A stretch of 64,000 nt of DNA, taken from positions 1 through 64,000 of the forward strand of contig JAAYDC010000016.1 in assembly GCA_012729455.1 (NCBI GenBank), read 5' to 3'. Source of the stretch: Chloroflexota bacterium (GTDB lineage Bacteria; Chloroflexota; Anaerolineae; UBA1429). Both the position numbers and the translations under genes were made by a program. The notes beneath the pieces were generated by a model that ran no database searches, was not told the DNA's origin, and saw only the letters and a list, made by a program, of their open reading frames with translations. Every line of letters begins with the position of its first letter. The stretch's first letter is position 1. Shown here piece after piece: positions 35,847 through 43,460 of the stretch.

Positions 35847-37087
35847 GCGACTACGAAGCCGCCCTCCTTGCAGGGCAGGAGGGGCCAGCTGTACAACGCG
35901 CCATGCAGATCGTGACCACACTTGGGCGCGTGTATGGCGCACCTGACCTGATACCGGTTGCGAGCGTCCAGGTAGCGGGCGTGAGTTACCGCAACCTGGG
36001 CGATGCCGGGCTCGAGTTTAACCAGGATTGGGCAGCTCAGGGCGCGCGGGTGCAGGTGCCCACCACCCTCAACCCCTCCGGTATGGACCACAAACAATGG
36101 CGCGAACAAGGTTTTAGCGAAGATTTTGCCGCGAAACAGGTTGCCGTGGTAGCGGCATACACTGCCATGGGCATCATGCCCACCTGCACCTGCATCCCCT
36201 ATGAGATCGGCAATCGCCCACGGGCCGGCCAATCACTGGCATGGAGCGAATCATCCGCGGTGGTTTACGCCAACTCGGTGCTGGCAGCGCACACCAATCG
36301 CGAAGGCGGGCCGAGCGCCCTCGCTGCCGCCATTTGTGGGCGCACCGCGCGCTATGGGCTGCATCTGCCGCAAAACCGGCTGGCGACGCATCGCATCACG
36401 GTGCGCTGCCCAGTACGGACTTCCCATGAATTCGCCGCGCTGGGCTATCTGGTAGGTAAGCAGGTCGGCGATGGGGTTCCCTGTTTCGTGGGACTCGAAT
36501 TACCGCCTATTACATTAGGTGTTGACGGCAGCGCCAGTCTGGCGAGCGATCACAACGATGCGCTCAAGCTGATGGGCGCAGCGCTGGCATCCAGCGGAGC
36601 TGTGGCGCTTTACCACGTTGAAGGCGTCACCCTTGAGGCACAAAACGAGAGTATGGTGGGGCCAGCCCCTCACGAGATCACTGTCGATAGCCTCGCTCCC
36701 ACGATCGCAGAGCTCAACCACGCCATCGACCAGATCGACCTGGTGGTGATCGGCTGCCCACATGCCTCACTAGCCGAGATCGGCGCCGTCGCCGAGGAAC
36801 TGCGCGGGAAAAAGTGCCGCGCGCAGGTATGGGTCACCACCGCGCGGGCTGTGCGCGACCAGGCGGCGGAACGCGGCTGGGTGGCAGAGATCGAAGCCGC
36901 CGGCGGGTTGGTGGTGGCGGATGGCTGCGTGGTAGTAGCCCCGATGCGCGAGCTGTGCTACCGCACCCTGGCGACCAACTCGCCCAAGATGGCGGCCTAT
37001 GCCCTGCCGCACGCTGGCTTACAGGCGCGCTTTGGAGACCTATCCGCCTGTATGCGCGCTGCGGTCACCGGCTGCTGGGAGGCCTGA
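35837..37087 (+). CDS. Aconitase X catalytic (large) subunit, probable phosphomevalonate dehydratase
   Basis: A 416-residue AcnX (DUF521) protein: PTTLNPSGMDHKQW, TCTCIPYEIGNRPR with Cys for the Fe-S cluster, WSESSAVVYANSVLAAHTNREG, and IGCPHASLAEI. AcnX large and small subunits form phosphomevalonate dehydratase in archaea; other AcnX enzymes act on hydroxyproline or pyrroline compounds. The order UbiD-AcnX large-AcnX small-IPK supports the mevalonate role. It overlaps the UbiD gene by 10 bp and the small subunit by 1 bp (TGATG), so subunits are translationally coupled. Confidence 0.9.
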   Translation: MQLSDYEAALLAGQEGPAVQRAMQIVTTLGRVYGAPDLIPVASVQVAGVSYRNLGDAGLEFNQDWAAQGARVQVPTTLNPSGMDHKQWREQGFSEDFAAKQVAVVAAYTAMGIMPTCTCIPYEIGNRPRAGQSLAWSESSAVVYANSVLAAHTNREGGPSALAAAICGRTARYGLHLPQNRLATHRITVRCPVRTSHEFAALGYLVGKQVGDGVPCFVGLELPPITLGVDGSASLASDHNDALKLMGAALASSGAVALYHVEGVTLEAQNESMVGPAPHEITVDSLAPTIAELNHAIDQIDLVVIGCPHASLAEIGAVAEELRGKKCRAQVWVTTARAVRDQAAERGWVAEIEAAGGLVVADGCVVVAPMRELCYRTLATNSPKMAAYALPHAGLQARFGDLSACMRAAVTGCWEA

Positions 37088-37476
37088 TGGGCACACATCT
37101 GCAGGGGCGCGCCATTGTCGAGGGACAAGCCAAAGGGCTCGCACTGGTGAGCCGCACCCCCATCTCGTTTTTGGGCGGCGTCGATGGCGAACGCGGCATC
37201 ATCACCGAGACCGACCATCCCCTGTACGGCGAATCGGTGGCTGGCCGGATACTGGTCTTTCCGCATGGCAAGGGCAGCACGGTCGGATCGTATGTCATCT
37301 ACCGCCTGGCCAGAGCCGGGCTGGCGCCGGCGGCGATCATCAACGTCTCGACCGAGCCGATCGTGGCAGTCGGTGCGCTGATCGCCGATATTCCGCTGGT
37401 CGACCAGGTGGATATCAGCCAGATCGAGACGGGCATGCCCGTCTCACTGGAAGGAGCGGACATTACCCTTGGATGA
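37087..37476 (+). CDS. Aconitase X swivel (small) subunit, probable phosphomevalonate dehydratase
   Basis: A 129-residue DUF126 protein, the swivelling domain of AcnX. The signature HGKGSTVGSYVIYRL (about residues 59-73) with the conserved Ser that binds the substrate phosphate or carboxylate is present, followed by INVSTEPIVAVGALIADIP. It works only as a heterodimer with the large subunit encoded directly upstream (1-bp overlap). The isopentenyl phosphate kinase gene begins inside its last codons at TTG 37469. Confidence 0.9.
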   Translation: MGTHLQGRAIVEGQAKGLALVSRTPISFLGGVDGERGIITETDHPLYGESVAGRILVFPHGKGSTVGSYVIYRLARAGLAPAAIINVSTEPIVAVGALIADIPLVDQVDISQIETGMPVSLEGADITLG

Positions 37477-38275
37477 GATCGTCTTTTTAAAATTGGGCGG
37501 GTCGCTCCTTACCGACAAACGTCACCAAAACAGCGCGCGCACAGCGGTGATCACGCGGCTGGCCGGTGAAGTTGCCGCCGCCCTGGCACAGCGCCCCGCC
37601 CTGCGCCTTTTGTTGGGACACGGCAGCGGATCCTTTGGCCATTACCCGGCCGCCCTTTACGGCGTACGAGCCGGCAACCTGCGCGACTGGTTCGGCTATG
37701 CCGCCACCAGCGATGCCGCCCAGGCCCTCAACCGTTTGGTTGTCAGCGCATTGGTCGCGGCCGGCGTGCCGGCTGTAGCAGTGCAACCATCCGCAACGGC
37801 GCGCTGCCGGCAAGGGCAACTGATCGAGCTCGACCACACGGTCGCCCAGATCCTCCTCGAACGCGGTTGCGTGCCAGTGGTATATGGCGATGTAGCGCTC
37901 GATGAGGCGATCGGCTGCACGATTATCTCCACCGAACAGGTATTCAGTTATCTGGCAGGTGTATTCAACCCGCAGCATATCCTGCTGGCTGGCGAGGTGG
38001 CGGGCGTTTACCAGACTGATCCGCACTTGGATGCCAATGCCGCGCTTTTACCCGAGCTGACCTTTGCCGAATTCCAACACCTGGCCGGCGGCATCGGCGG
38101 GGCCGGCAGCGTCGACGTAACTGGAGGGATGGCCAGCAAGGTACAGTTGATGTTTGGCCTGCTTTCGAGCGGGTTAGCCGGCACGGTGACCATTATGGGG
38201 GCCATGGAGGCCGGCACACTCGAGCGTGCTCTGCTCGACCCTGCGAATGCTGCAGGAACTATGCTGCACATTTGA
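37469..38275 (+). CDS. Isopentenyl phosphate kinase
   Basis: Phosphorylates isopentenyl phosphate to IPP with ATP. The 268-residue amino-acid-kinase-fold protein begins MDEIVFLKLGGSLLTDK (phosphate loop) and has LLLGHGSGSFGHYPAA, the IPK motif whose last His contacts the substrate phosphate. PVVYGDVALD and the lid region LAGEVAGVYQTDP follow. It starts with TTG 37469, 8 bp inside the AcnX small-subunit gene, with GGAAGGAG upstream. IPK occurs in archaea, plants and some Chloroflexi. Here it completes a set that fits the archaeal mevalonate pathway. Length and motifs are normal. Confidence 0.92.
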   Translation: MDEIVFLKLGGSLLTDKRHQNSARTAVITRLAGEVAAALAQRPALRLLLGHGSGSFGHYPAALYGVRAGNLRDWFGYAATSDAAQALNRLVVSALVAAGVPAVAVQPSATARCRQGQLIELDHTVAQILLERGCVPVVYGDVALDEAIGCTIISTEQVFSYLAGVFNPQHILLAGEVAGVYQTDPHLDANAALLPELTFAEFQHLAGGIGGAGSVDVTGGMASKVQLMFGLLSSGLAGTVTIMGAMEAGTLERALLDPANAAGTMLHI

Positions 38276-38332
38276 TCGTTCATGGTACAATAAGAGCATT
38301 AAGGCGCTGCGGCGCATCAAGGGTTTGAAGAG

Positions 38333-39367
38333 ATGGAAGGGTTTATCGCCTTTGTTGTGATATTGGGCGTATTGGTCGCTCTGCACGAATTTGGCCACAT
38401 GATGGTGGCCAAGGCGTTCCACGTTAAAGTCGACGAGTTTGGGCTGGGGTTTCCGCCGCGGCTGATCAAACTCTTTACCTGGGGCAGCACCGATTTTACG
38501 CTCAACGCCCTGCCTCTGGGCGGTTTTGTGCGTATGGCCGAAGACGACCCCGCCTCGCCAGGAAGCCTGGCCAGCAAAAAGCCGTTGGTGCGCGCTCTGG
38601 TGCTGGTAGCCGGGCCGCTCACCAATCTGATTTTGGCAATCCTGCTGCTCAGCGTGACCTTTATGGCTGGCACGTTAGAGCCTTATGACGGACCAGGGGC
38701 GGGGGTATATGGCGTTTCGTTGCGCTCACCCGCCGAAGCTGCCGGCATCGCTCCGGGCGACAATATAATCAGCATCGATGGGCAAACCATCGAGACCGCT
38801 GACCAGGTTTCGCAGATCGTACAGCAGCGCCTGGGGCAGGAAGTGACCCTGGTCGTTACCCGCAACGGCGAGGAACTCGCCCCCATCAAGTTGGTACCGC
38901 GCACCGGCCCGCCTCCGGGCGAGGGCGCTATCGGCATCGCGGTGGATCTTCCGCTCAAGATCGTGAAATATCCCATCTGGGAAGCGATCCCGCTGGGCGC
39001 CAAGACCTCTTACCTGATGATGCGCAACCTCTTCCGGACCATTGCGGCAGCCTTCCGTAAAGAGGTCGCCTTTGAGGTGACTGGTGTGATCGGTATGTAC
39101 CGCATGACCAAGCAGGTTGCACAGACTGGGCTGATCCGCCTGCTGGAATTCGCCGGCTTTTTATCGGTGAACTTTGCGCTGTTAAACATCATGCCGATCC
39201 CGGCATTGGATGGCGGACGATTGATATTTGCGTTGCTCGAATGGATCCGCGGCGGGCAAAAGATCCCCCCCGAAAAGGAAGGGCTGGTGCATCTGGTTGG
39301 CATGGTGCTGCTGGTGGCCCTGATGGTGGCCGTGGCCGTGCTCGATTATAACCGCTACTTTCGCTGA
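38333..39367 (+). CDS. rseP: Site-2 protease RseP, M50 family
   Basis: A 344-residue intramembrane zinc protease. The first membrane helix contains the catalytic HEFGH (about residue 21), a PDZ domain lies at about residues 115-190 (AAGIAPGDNIISIDGQTI), and the third ligand region is NIMPIPALDGGRL near residue 282, followed by a final helix (VGMVLLVALMVAVAVL). It releases membrane-bound regulators such as anti-sigma factors. In many bacteria rseP follows dxr of the MEP pathway; here isopentenyl phosphate kinase is in that place, 57 bp upstream. Confidence 0.95.
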   Translation: MEGFIAFVVILGVLVALHEFGHMMVAKAFHVKVDEFGLGFPPRLIKLFTWGSTDFTLNALPLGGFVRMAEDDPASPGSLASKKPLVRALVLVAGPLTNLILAILLLSVTFMAGTLEPYDGPGAGVYGVSLRSPAEAAGIAPGDNIISIDGQTIETADQVSQIVQQRLGQEVTLVVTRNGEELAPIKLVPRTGPPPGEGAIGIAVDLPLKIVKYPIWEAIPLGAKTSYLMMRNLFRTIAAAFRKEVAFEVTGVIGMYRMTKQVAQTGLIRLLEFAGFLSVNFALLNIMPIPALDGGRLIFALLEWIRGGQKIPPEKEGLVHLVGMVLLVALMVAVAVLDYNRYFR

Positions 39368-39385
39368 ATATATAAGGTGAAATGA

Positions 39386-40444
39386 ATGCCTTCTGTATTT
39401 GAGAATGCTTTGAACAAACTGGTTAACCTGAGCGAACCGCTGCAGAGCAAGTCGCTGGCGATGCTCTCGGGACCTTCGCGCGAGGACGCCAAAGCGTTTG
39501 CACTCGCCTGGGCTGTGCTGCCCGACGAACGCCGAGAGGAAGCCATGCAGTGCCTGGTTGACCTGGCCGAAGGACGTTTTGATATCGATTTTAACGCCCT
39601 CTTTCGGGTTAGCCTGGCAGATCCGAGTGCTCTGGTGCGCCGCCTGGCGATCGAAGGACTGTGGGAAGACGAAGCCTGGGACCTGGCCGTCCTGCTGATG
39701 CGCGTACTGCTGACGGATGAATCGATCAATGTGCGAGCCGCAGCCGCCACCTCGCTGGGGCGCTATGTCTACCTGGGCGAGTGTGACGACCTGGCGCCCA
39801 CTCGCGCGCAACAGATCCGCACCGTGCTCGACCAGGTAGTTGCCGATCCCGAAGAAGCACCCGAGGTGGTGCGCCGCGCAGTTGAATCGCTGGCGTTTAT
39901 CAATGATGAATCAACTGTTCAGATGATCCGCACGCTCTATAAGCTGAGCGACGAATCAATGCGCGTGAGTGCCCTCTTTTCGATGGGACGCAATGCCGAC
40001 GATTGCTGGGTGAACATCGTGTGCGACGAACTGAACAACGCAGCGCCGGCCATCCGTTACGAGGCCTCGCGTGCCTGCGGCGAGATGCAGCTCAGCCGTG
40101 CCGTGCCGCGCCTGGCTGAGCTGGCCGACGACGCGGATGCCGAGGTTTCACAGATGGCGATCTGGGCACTGGGCCAGGTGGGCAACAAACAAGCCGAGAC
40201 AGCCCTCAGGGCGCTCTTGGAACACGATAATGAGGCCATCAGCACAGCCGCCGCCGAGGCGCTCGATTCTCTGGAGAGCGGTATCCCGTTCGACATGATG
40301 ATCCACGTGCCCAGCAAGGATTCTGACCTGGTCGAGGTTACGTCCGACGACGATGACGACCTAGACGAGTTTGACGAGTTCGACGATGCCGAGGATATCG
40401 ACGACGCCGAATCGTGGGATGACGATCCGCTGGAACTGGATTGA
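39386..40444 (+). CDS. HEAT-repeat protein with acidic tail
   Basis: A 352-residue soluble protein made of HEAT/armadillo-type helical repeats. Repeated units with L-A--D-D-S-LVRR-A-E-L and similar helices can be followed from about residue 60 to 300, for example DADAEVSQMAIWALGQVG. No catalytic motif is seen. The last 35 residues are very acidic (DDDDDLDEFDEFDDAEDIDD), with 20 or more Asp/Glu. Such proteins serve as scaffolds or as subunits of larger assemblies. It lies 18 bp after rseP and 3 bp before acylphosphatase. The function is unknown. Confidence 0.8.
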   Translation: MPSVFENALNKLVNLSEPLQSKSLAMLSGPSREDAKAFALAWAVLPDERREEAMQCLVDLAEGRFDIDFNALFRVSLADPSALVRRLAIEGLWEDEAWDLAVLLMRVLLTDESINVRAAAATSLGRYVYLGECDDLAPTRAQQIRTVLDQVVADPEEAPEVVRRAVESLAFINDESTVQMIRTLYKLSDESMRVSALFSMGRNADDCWVNIVCDELNNAAPAIRYEASRACGEMQLSRAVPRLAELADDADAEVSQMAIWALGQVGNKQAETALRALLEHDNEAISTAAAEALDSLESGIPFDMMIHVPSKDSDLVEVTSDDDDDLDEFDEFDDAEDIDDAESWDDDPLELD

Positions 40445-40447
40445 GGC

Positions 40448-40747
40448 GTGAACGGCACACCACCTCCGGCGAAGCGAGGACGCTTTGAGGCGGCCGTTAG
40501 CGGGCGCGTGCGGGGGGTTGGCTTTCGCCAGGCTGCCTGTGAGCGTGCCCTGGCGCTGGGCTTGAGCGGACATGTGCGCAACACCTATGAGCGCACCGTC
40601 GAGGTGGTGGCAGAGGGGCTCGAGCCCGAGCTGAACGTCTTTCTACGGTGGCTGCACAGCGGGCCATCCATGGCGCATGTGGCGCACGTACAGGTTCGTT
40701 GGCTGGACGCGATCGACGACTATACCCAATTCGAGGTCAGCGGTTAA
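40448..40747 (+). CDS. acyP: Acylphosphatase
   Basis: Hydrolyses acyl phosphates such as carbamoyl or 1,3-bisphosphoglycerate. The 99-residue protein has the signature GRVRGVGFRQAA with the phosphate-binding Arg (about residues 18-29) and the catalytic Asn in GHVRNTYERTVEVVAEG (about residue 46). The N-terminal 10 residues are an extension relative to the minimal domain. It starts with GTG 40448, 3 bp after the HEAT gene. Its stop overlaps the ATG of the next gene (TAATG). Confidence 0.93.
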   Translation: MNGTPPPAKRGRFEAAVSGRVRGVGFRQAACERALALGLSGHVRNTYERTVEVVAEGLEPELNVFLRWLHSGPSMAHVAHVQVRWLDAIDDYTQFEVSG

Positions 40748-41946
40748 TGGACAAGAACCCAGAGCAGACGGCCTGGTTTTTTCTGATCGCCGCTGCGATC
40801 CTCTTCCTGGTGATCATCGTGGGGGTGCCCCTTGGGGTACGCCACTATATCATCAACGCTCAGCACGAAGAAATGGCGGTGGTTGAATCGATCAATGGCA
40901 CCATTGTGGTTGAGCCGCCCCTTGGGCGCGGCGCTGTGCCGGTATTGAAAGGCCAGAGCATCGTTGTTCCGATCGGCACCCTGGTGCGCGCCGATGAATC
41001 CTCCGAGGCGATGGTCACCTTTTTCGACCACAGCTTTATGCGCGTTTTTTCGGGCTCGACTGTGCGGCTCGAGCGCATGATCGCCAAGCGCTACAAAGCC
41101 GGGCGGGTGCCCAACATCATCGATCTGCGACTGATCGATGGCCACCTGCAGATCGGCACGGCCTTTTCGGATGTGCCGCTCGAGTTTACCGTGGTCACCT
41201 TCCAGAGCGTGACCAACCTGGCGCCTGATGGCAGTTATTCCATCGAGACCGACAATGCTGCTACCGAAGTGGGCACCTTTAAGGGGGTCGCCCAGGTCAC
41301 CGCGCAGGGACGCACCATTGAACTCAAAGACCGCCAGCGCACCACCATTGCCATCAACCAGTCCCCCCAGCCGCCCACCTCGATGGCACGCGACTTGTTG
41401 GTGAACGGCAACCTGCAGCAACCGCTGGGGGATGCCTGGGAGATCTTTAACGACCAGGGCTCCGACGGAGGCACGGTAGACGGCACCGTCAAGCCGGTCG
41501 TGGATGAGGGGCGCCGTGCGCTCGAGATCCTGCGCGCTAACGGCCATGGCGACCATTGCGAGACCGGCCTGGAACAGGTGCTCAACCGCCCTCTATCCGA
41601 GCCAATGACCTCGCTGAGCGTGCGAGCCACCATCAAGGTGCGCAGCCAGGGGCTTTCGGGCGGCGGTTACCTCAGCTCTGAATACCCGCTGATCATCCGT
41701 CTGACTTATCGCGACCAGTATGATAACGAAGCCGAGTGGATCCAGGGCTTTTATGTGCAAAACAGGGACCAGAACCCCACCATGTACGGCCTGGAGGTCC
41801 CCGCCGGCAGCTGGTATTTGTATGATTCGGGCAATCTGTTGGAGAGCCTGCCGGTGCGTCCCAGCAAACTGATCCGTATCCGTGTGTATGCCTCAGGGTG
41901 GGATTACAACAGCCTGATATCGGATATCGCGCTGGTCGTCGAGTAG
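40747..41946 (+). CDS. Membrane-anchored FecR-like protein
   Basis: A 399-residue protein with one N-terminal membrane helix (WFFLIAAAILFLVIIVGVPL, residues 9-28) and an extracytoplasmic part. Residues 50-210 resemble a FecR domain: VPIGTLVRADESSEAMVTFFD, VRLERM, then YSIETDNAATEVGTFKGVAQV. The C-terminal 190 residues form a probable beta-sandwich carbohydrate-binding-like domain (LLVNGNLQQPLGDAWEIFND). No enzyme motif is present. It shares TAATG with the acylphosphatase stop. It may sense or bind an envelope ligand. Confidence 0.78.
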   Translation: MDKNPEQTAWFFLIAAAILFLVIIVGVPLGVRHYIINAQHEEMAVVESINGTIVVEPPLGRGAVPVLKGQSIVVPIGTLVRADESSEAMVTFFDHSFMRVFSGSTVRLERMIAKRYKAGRVPNIIDLRLIDGHLQIGTAFSDVPLEFTVVTFQSVTNLAPDGSYSIETDNAATEVGTFKGVAQVTAQGRTIELKDRQRTTIAINQSPQPPTSMARDLLVNGNLQQPLGDAWEIFNDQGSDGGTVDGTVKPVVDEGRRALEILRANGHGDHCETGLEQVLNRPLSEPMTSLSVRATIKVRSQGLSGGGYLSSEYPLIIRLTYRDQYDNEAEWIQGFYVQNRDQNPTMYGLEVPAGSWYLYDSGNLLESLPVRPSKLIRIRVYASGWDYNSLISDIALVVE

Positions 41947-41952
41947 CGCCGC

Positions 41953-42531
41953 TTAACCCCTCAGCTGCGCGCGCAGCAGCTGGCGAATCTCTTCCATCAC
42001 CGCCAGATAGGCGGGGGTTGTGTAATCCGGATAAGTCCATGGATTGGCTTGCCAGCGCCCGGCACGGTAGTTGAGCGTCACCTCCGCATAGATGCCACGT
42101 CCCAGATAAATGCGATGCGACTGATTTTTGGTGGTGGCGAGCACCAGCTTGGCGAACGTCAGGTAGCCCGGGTCGATGTTGACGCGCCGTTTGCCACTCA
42201 GGGCCAGGTCGCTTTCGAGGTCGTTGGTAGCCAGCTTGATCTCGGCCAGCGCCGCGGGATCGATCAGTTCGCGAAAGGCAATAAACTGGCGCTGCAGGCC
42301 GCTGCCAAACTCGGGTGTGTAATAGTCGCTATAGGTAAAGGGCATTCGGACGCTGGTGAGATCGACCGGCCCGTAGAGCGCCATCAGCCGCTCTACTGCC
42401 CCGAGATAATCAGGCTGGTTGGAGAGCAGCCCCACCACCAGCTTGGCCGGCTGTGTCGCTACTGCAACGCCCACCACATCCTCCTCAACACGCGCGCGAA
42501 CAGGCTTGTCGGATATGCCAAGTCCATCCAA
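41953..42531 (-). CDS. DUF4416 family protein
   Basis: A 192-residue protein matching DUF4416, a family of unknown function found in anaerobic bacteria. Recognised blocks are AKLVVGLLSNQPDY, YGPVDLTSVRMPFTYSDYY, ELIDPAALAEIKLATNDLE, VNIDPGYLTFAKLVLATTK, and IYLGRGIYAEVTL. The first 25 residues before AKLVVGLL are not part of the family, so a downstream GTG could be the real start; no good SD decides it. A TATAAT (42592-42587, minus strand) and three copies of a 9-bp repeat lie upstream. It converges with the FecR-like gene (6 bp between stops). Confidence 0.85.
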   Translation of the reverse strand: MDGLGISDKPVRARVEEDVVGVAVATQPAKLVVGLLSNQPDYLGAVERLMALYGPVDLTSVRMPFTYSDYYTPEFGSGLQRQFIAFRELIDPAALAEIKLATNDLESDLALSGKRRVNIDPGYLTFAKLVLATTKNQSHRIYLGRGIYAEVTLNYRAGRWQANPWTYPDYTTPAYLAVMEEIRQLLRAQLRG

Positions 42532-42538
42532 ATCGTTC

Positions 42539-42565
42539 TGTTCAACCTGTTCAACCTGTTCAACC
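42539..42565. repeat. Three tandem copies of a 9-bp repeat
   Basis: TGTTCAACC is repeated at 42539-42547, 42548-42556 and 42557-42565, directly upstream of the DUF4416 gene (on its strand GGTTGAACA). It could be a binding site for a regulator or a slippage repeat; nothing else supports either. Confidence 0.7.
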
Positions 42566-42651
42566 GATTAAATGTTCGGTAATTACATTATATGCTCTTT
42601 GAACTCGCAACCGCTAGGCTGCCCGTGAGCGCGCCGCGTACGCCATGCCGC

Positions 42652-43460
42652 TCAGGCCAGCTGCGCGCCAAACAGACGATGCGCTACATAGGCGAGTGCC
42701 CGGTCTGCGGCGGACTGGTTCGACCGACCGGCCGACAGCCAGGCGCGCTCCTTGTCGGCAGCCGCGGTATCGTGATACAGGAGCGCGGCGGCGGTAACGG
42801 CCAGGGACTGCGTATCGGAGGGCGCGAGGTTGCCCAGAACGCCCTCTGGCAGCGACAAGCTAAAGATGGCATACAGCACCGCTAGGTAGAGCTGCTCGCG
42901 GATACTGGGCTGATGCAGCGCAGTGCGGGCATTTGACAGGAACAGCTCATACTGAGGATGATGGCCCAACAGCAAAGCCGCTGAGGTCAGGCGCAGTGCC
43001 GATGCATTGCCCGCATCTGCTGGCTGCTCGGCGAGGGCACTGTAGAGCGTATCGAGCAGATACCAGGTGGTATCTCCCAGGAGGTCGTTGAGCAGCAGGG
43101 CCGATATCGCCAGCTGCGCTACAAGCTCACCCTCCGGCATACTGCTCTGACCGAGAGCCTTGAGGTGCTCGGCCGCCAGGTAACCCACTAGCCCGGTCGC
43201 CTGCAGGCGCGGCCTCCAAGCCCGGTGGGATGTTCGGGCGAACTGCCTGCCAGCGCCATACTCAGGGCAGCGGCGCTCTCCGGCACAATGCTGCCGGCAT
43301 AGCCAAAATAGAGGGTCCGGGCATTATTTGGCACAGGCTGCAGGCGCGGCTCCGCATCGACAATGTACTGTTGAAGGAGTGCCAGGTAAGCACGGCTGCG
43401 CGGCGTCTCCGCCCAGGGCAGCTTGGCACTGCGGAAAATCGTGCGGACCTCTCAGATCAT
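42652..43460 (-). pseudogene. Unrecognised gene broken by an early stop and a frameshift
   Basis: ATG 43460 overlaps the upstream phosphatase stop (ATGA) and has AAGGGG upstream, but codon 3 is TGA (43454-43452). The frame then reads VRTIFRSAKLPWAETPRSRA and on to LSMALAGSSPEHP until TAG near 43185. From about 43215 the sense jumps to another frame (RAWRPRLQATGLVGYLAAEH) that runs to 42652 and contains long Ala/Leu-rich helices (LALRLTSAALLLGHHPQYEL-like). The two frames join smoothly near CCACCGGGCTTGG, so one frameshift and one nonsense change have hit a protein of about 265 residues. The family is not recognised. Recoding is unlikely because both lesions would be needed. Confidence 0.65.

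Noticed and set aside
42539-42565. Tandem 9-bp repeats as a CRISPR array
   Set aside because: Repeats are too short, directly adjacent without spacers, and there are no cas genes.
43452-43454. TGA at codon 3 as a selenocysteine codon
   Set aside because: No SECIS-like hairpin context is apparent, position 3 is atypical, and the same gene also needs a frameshift to be read.
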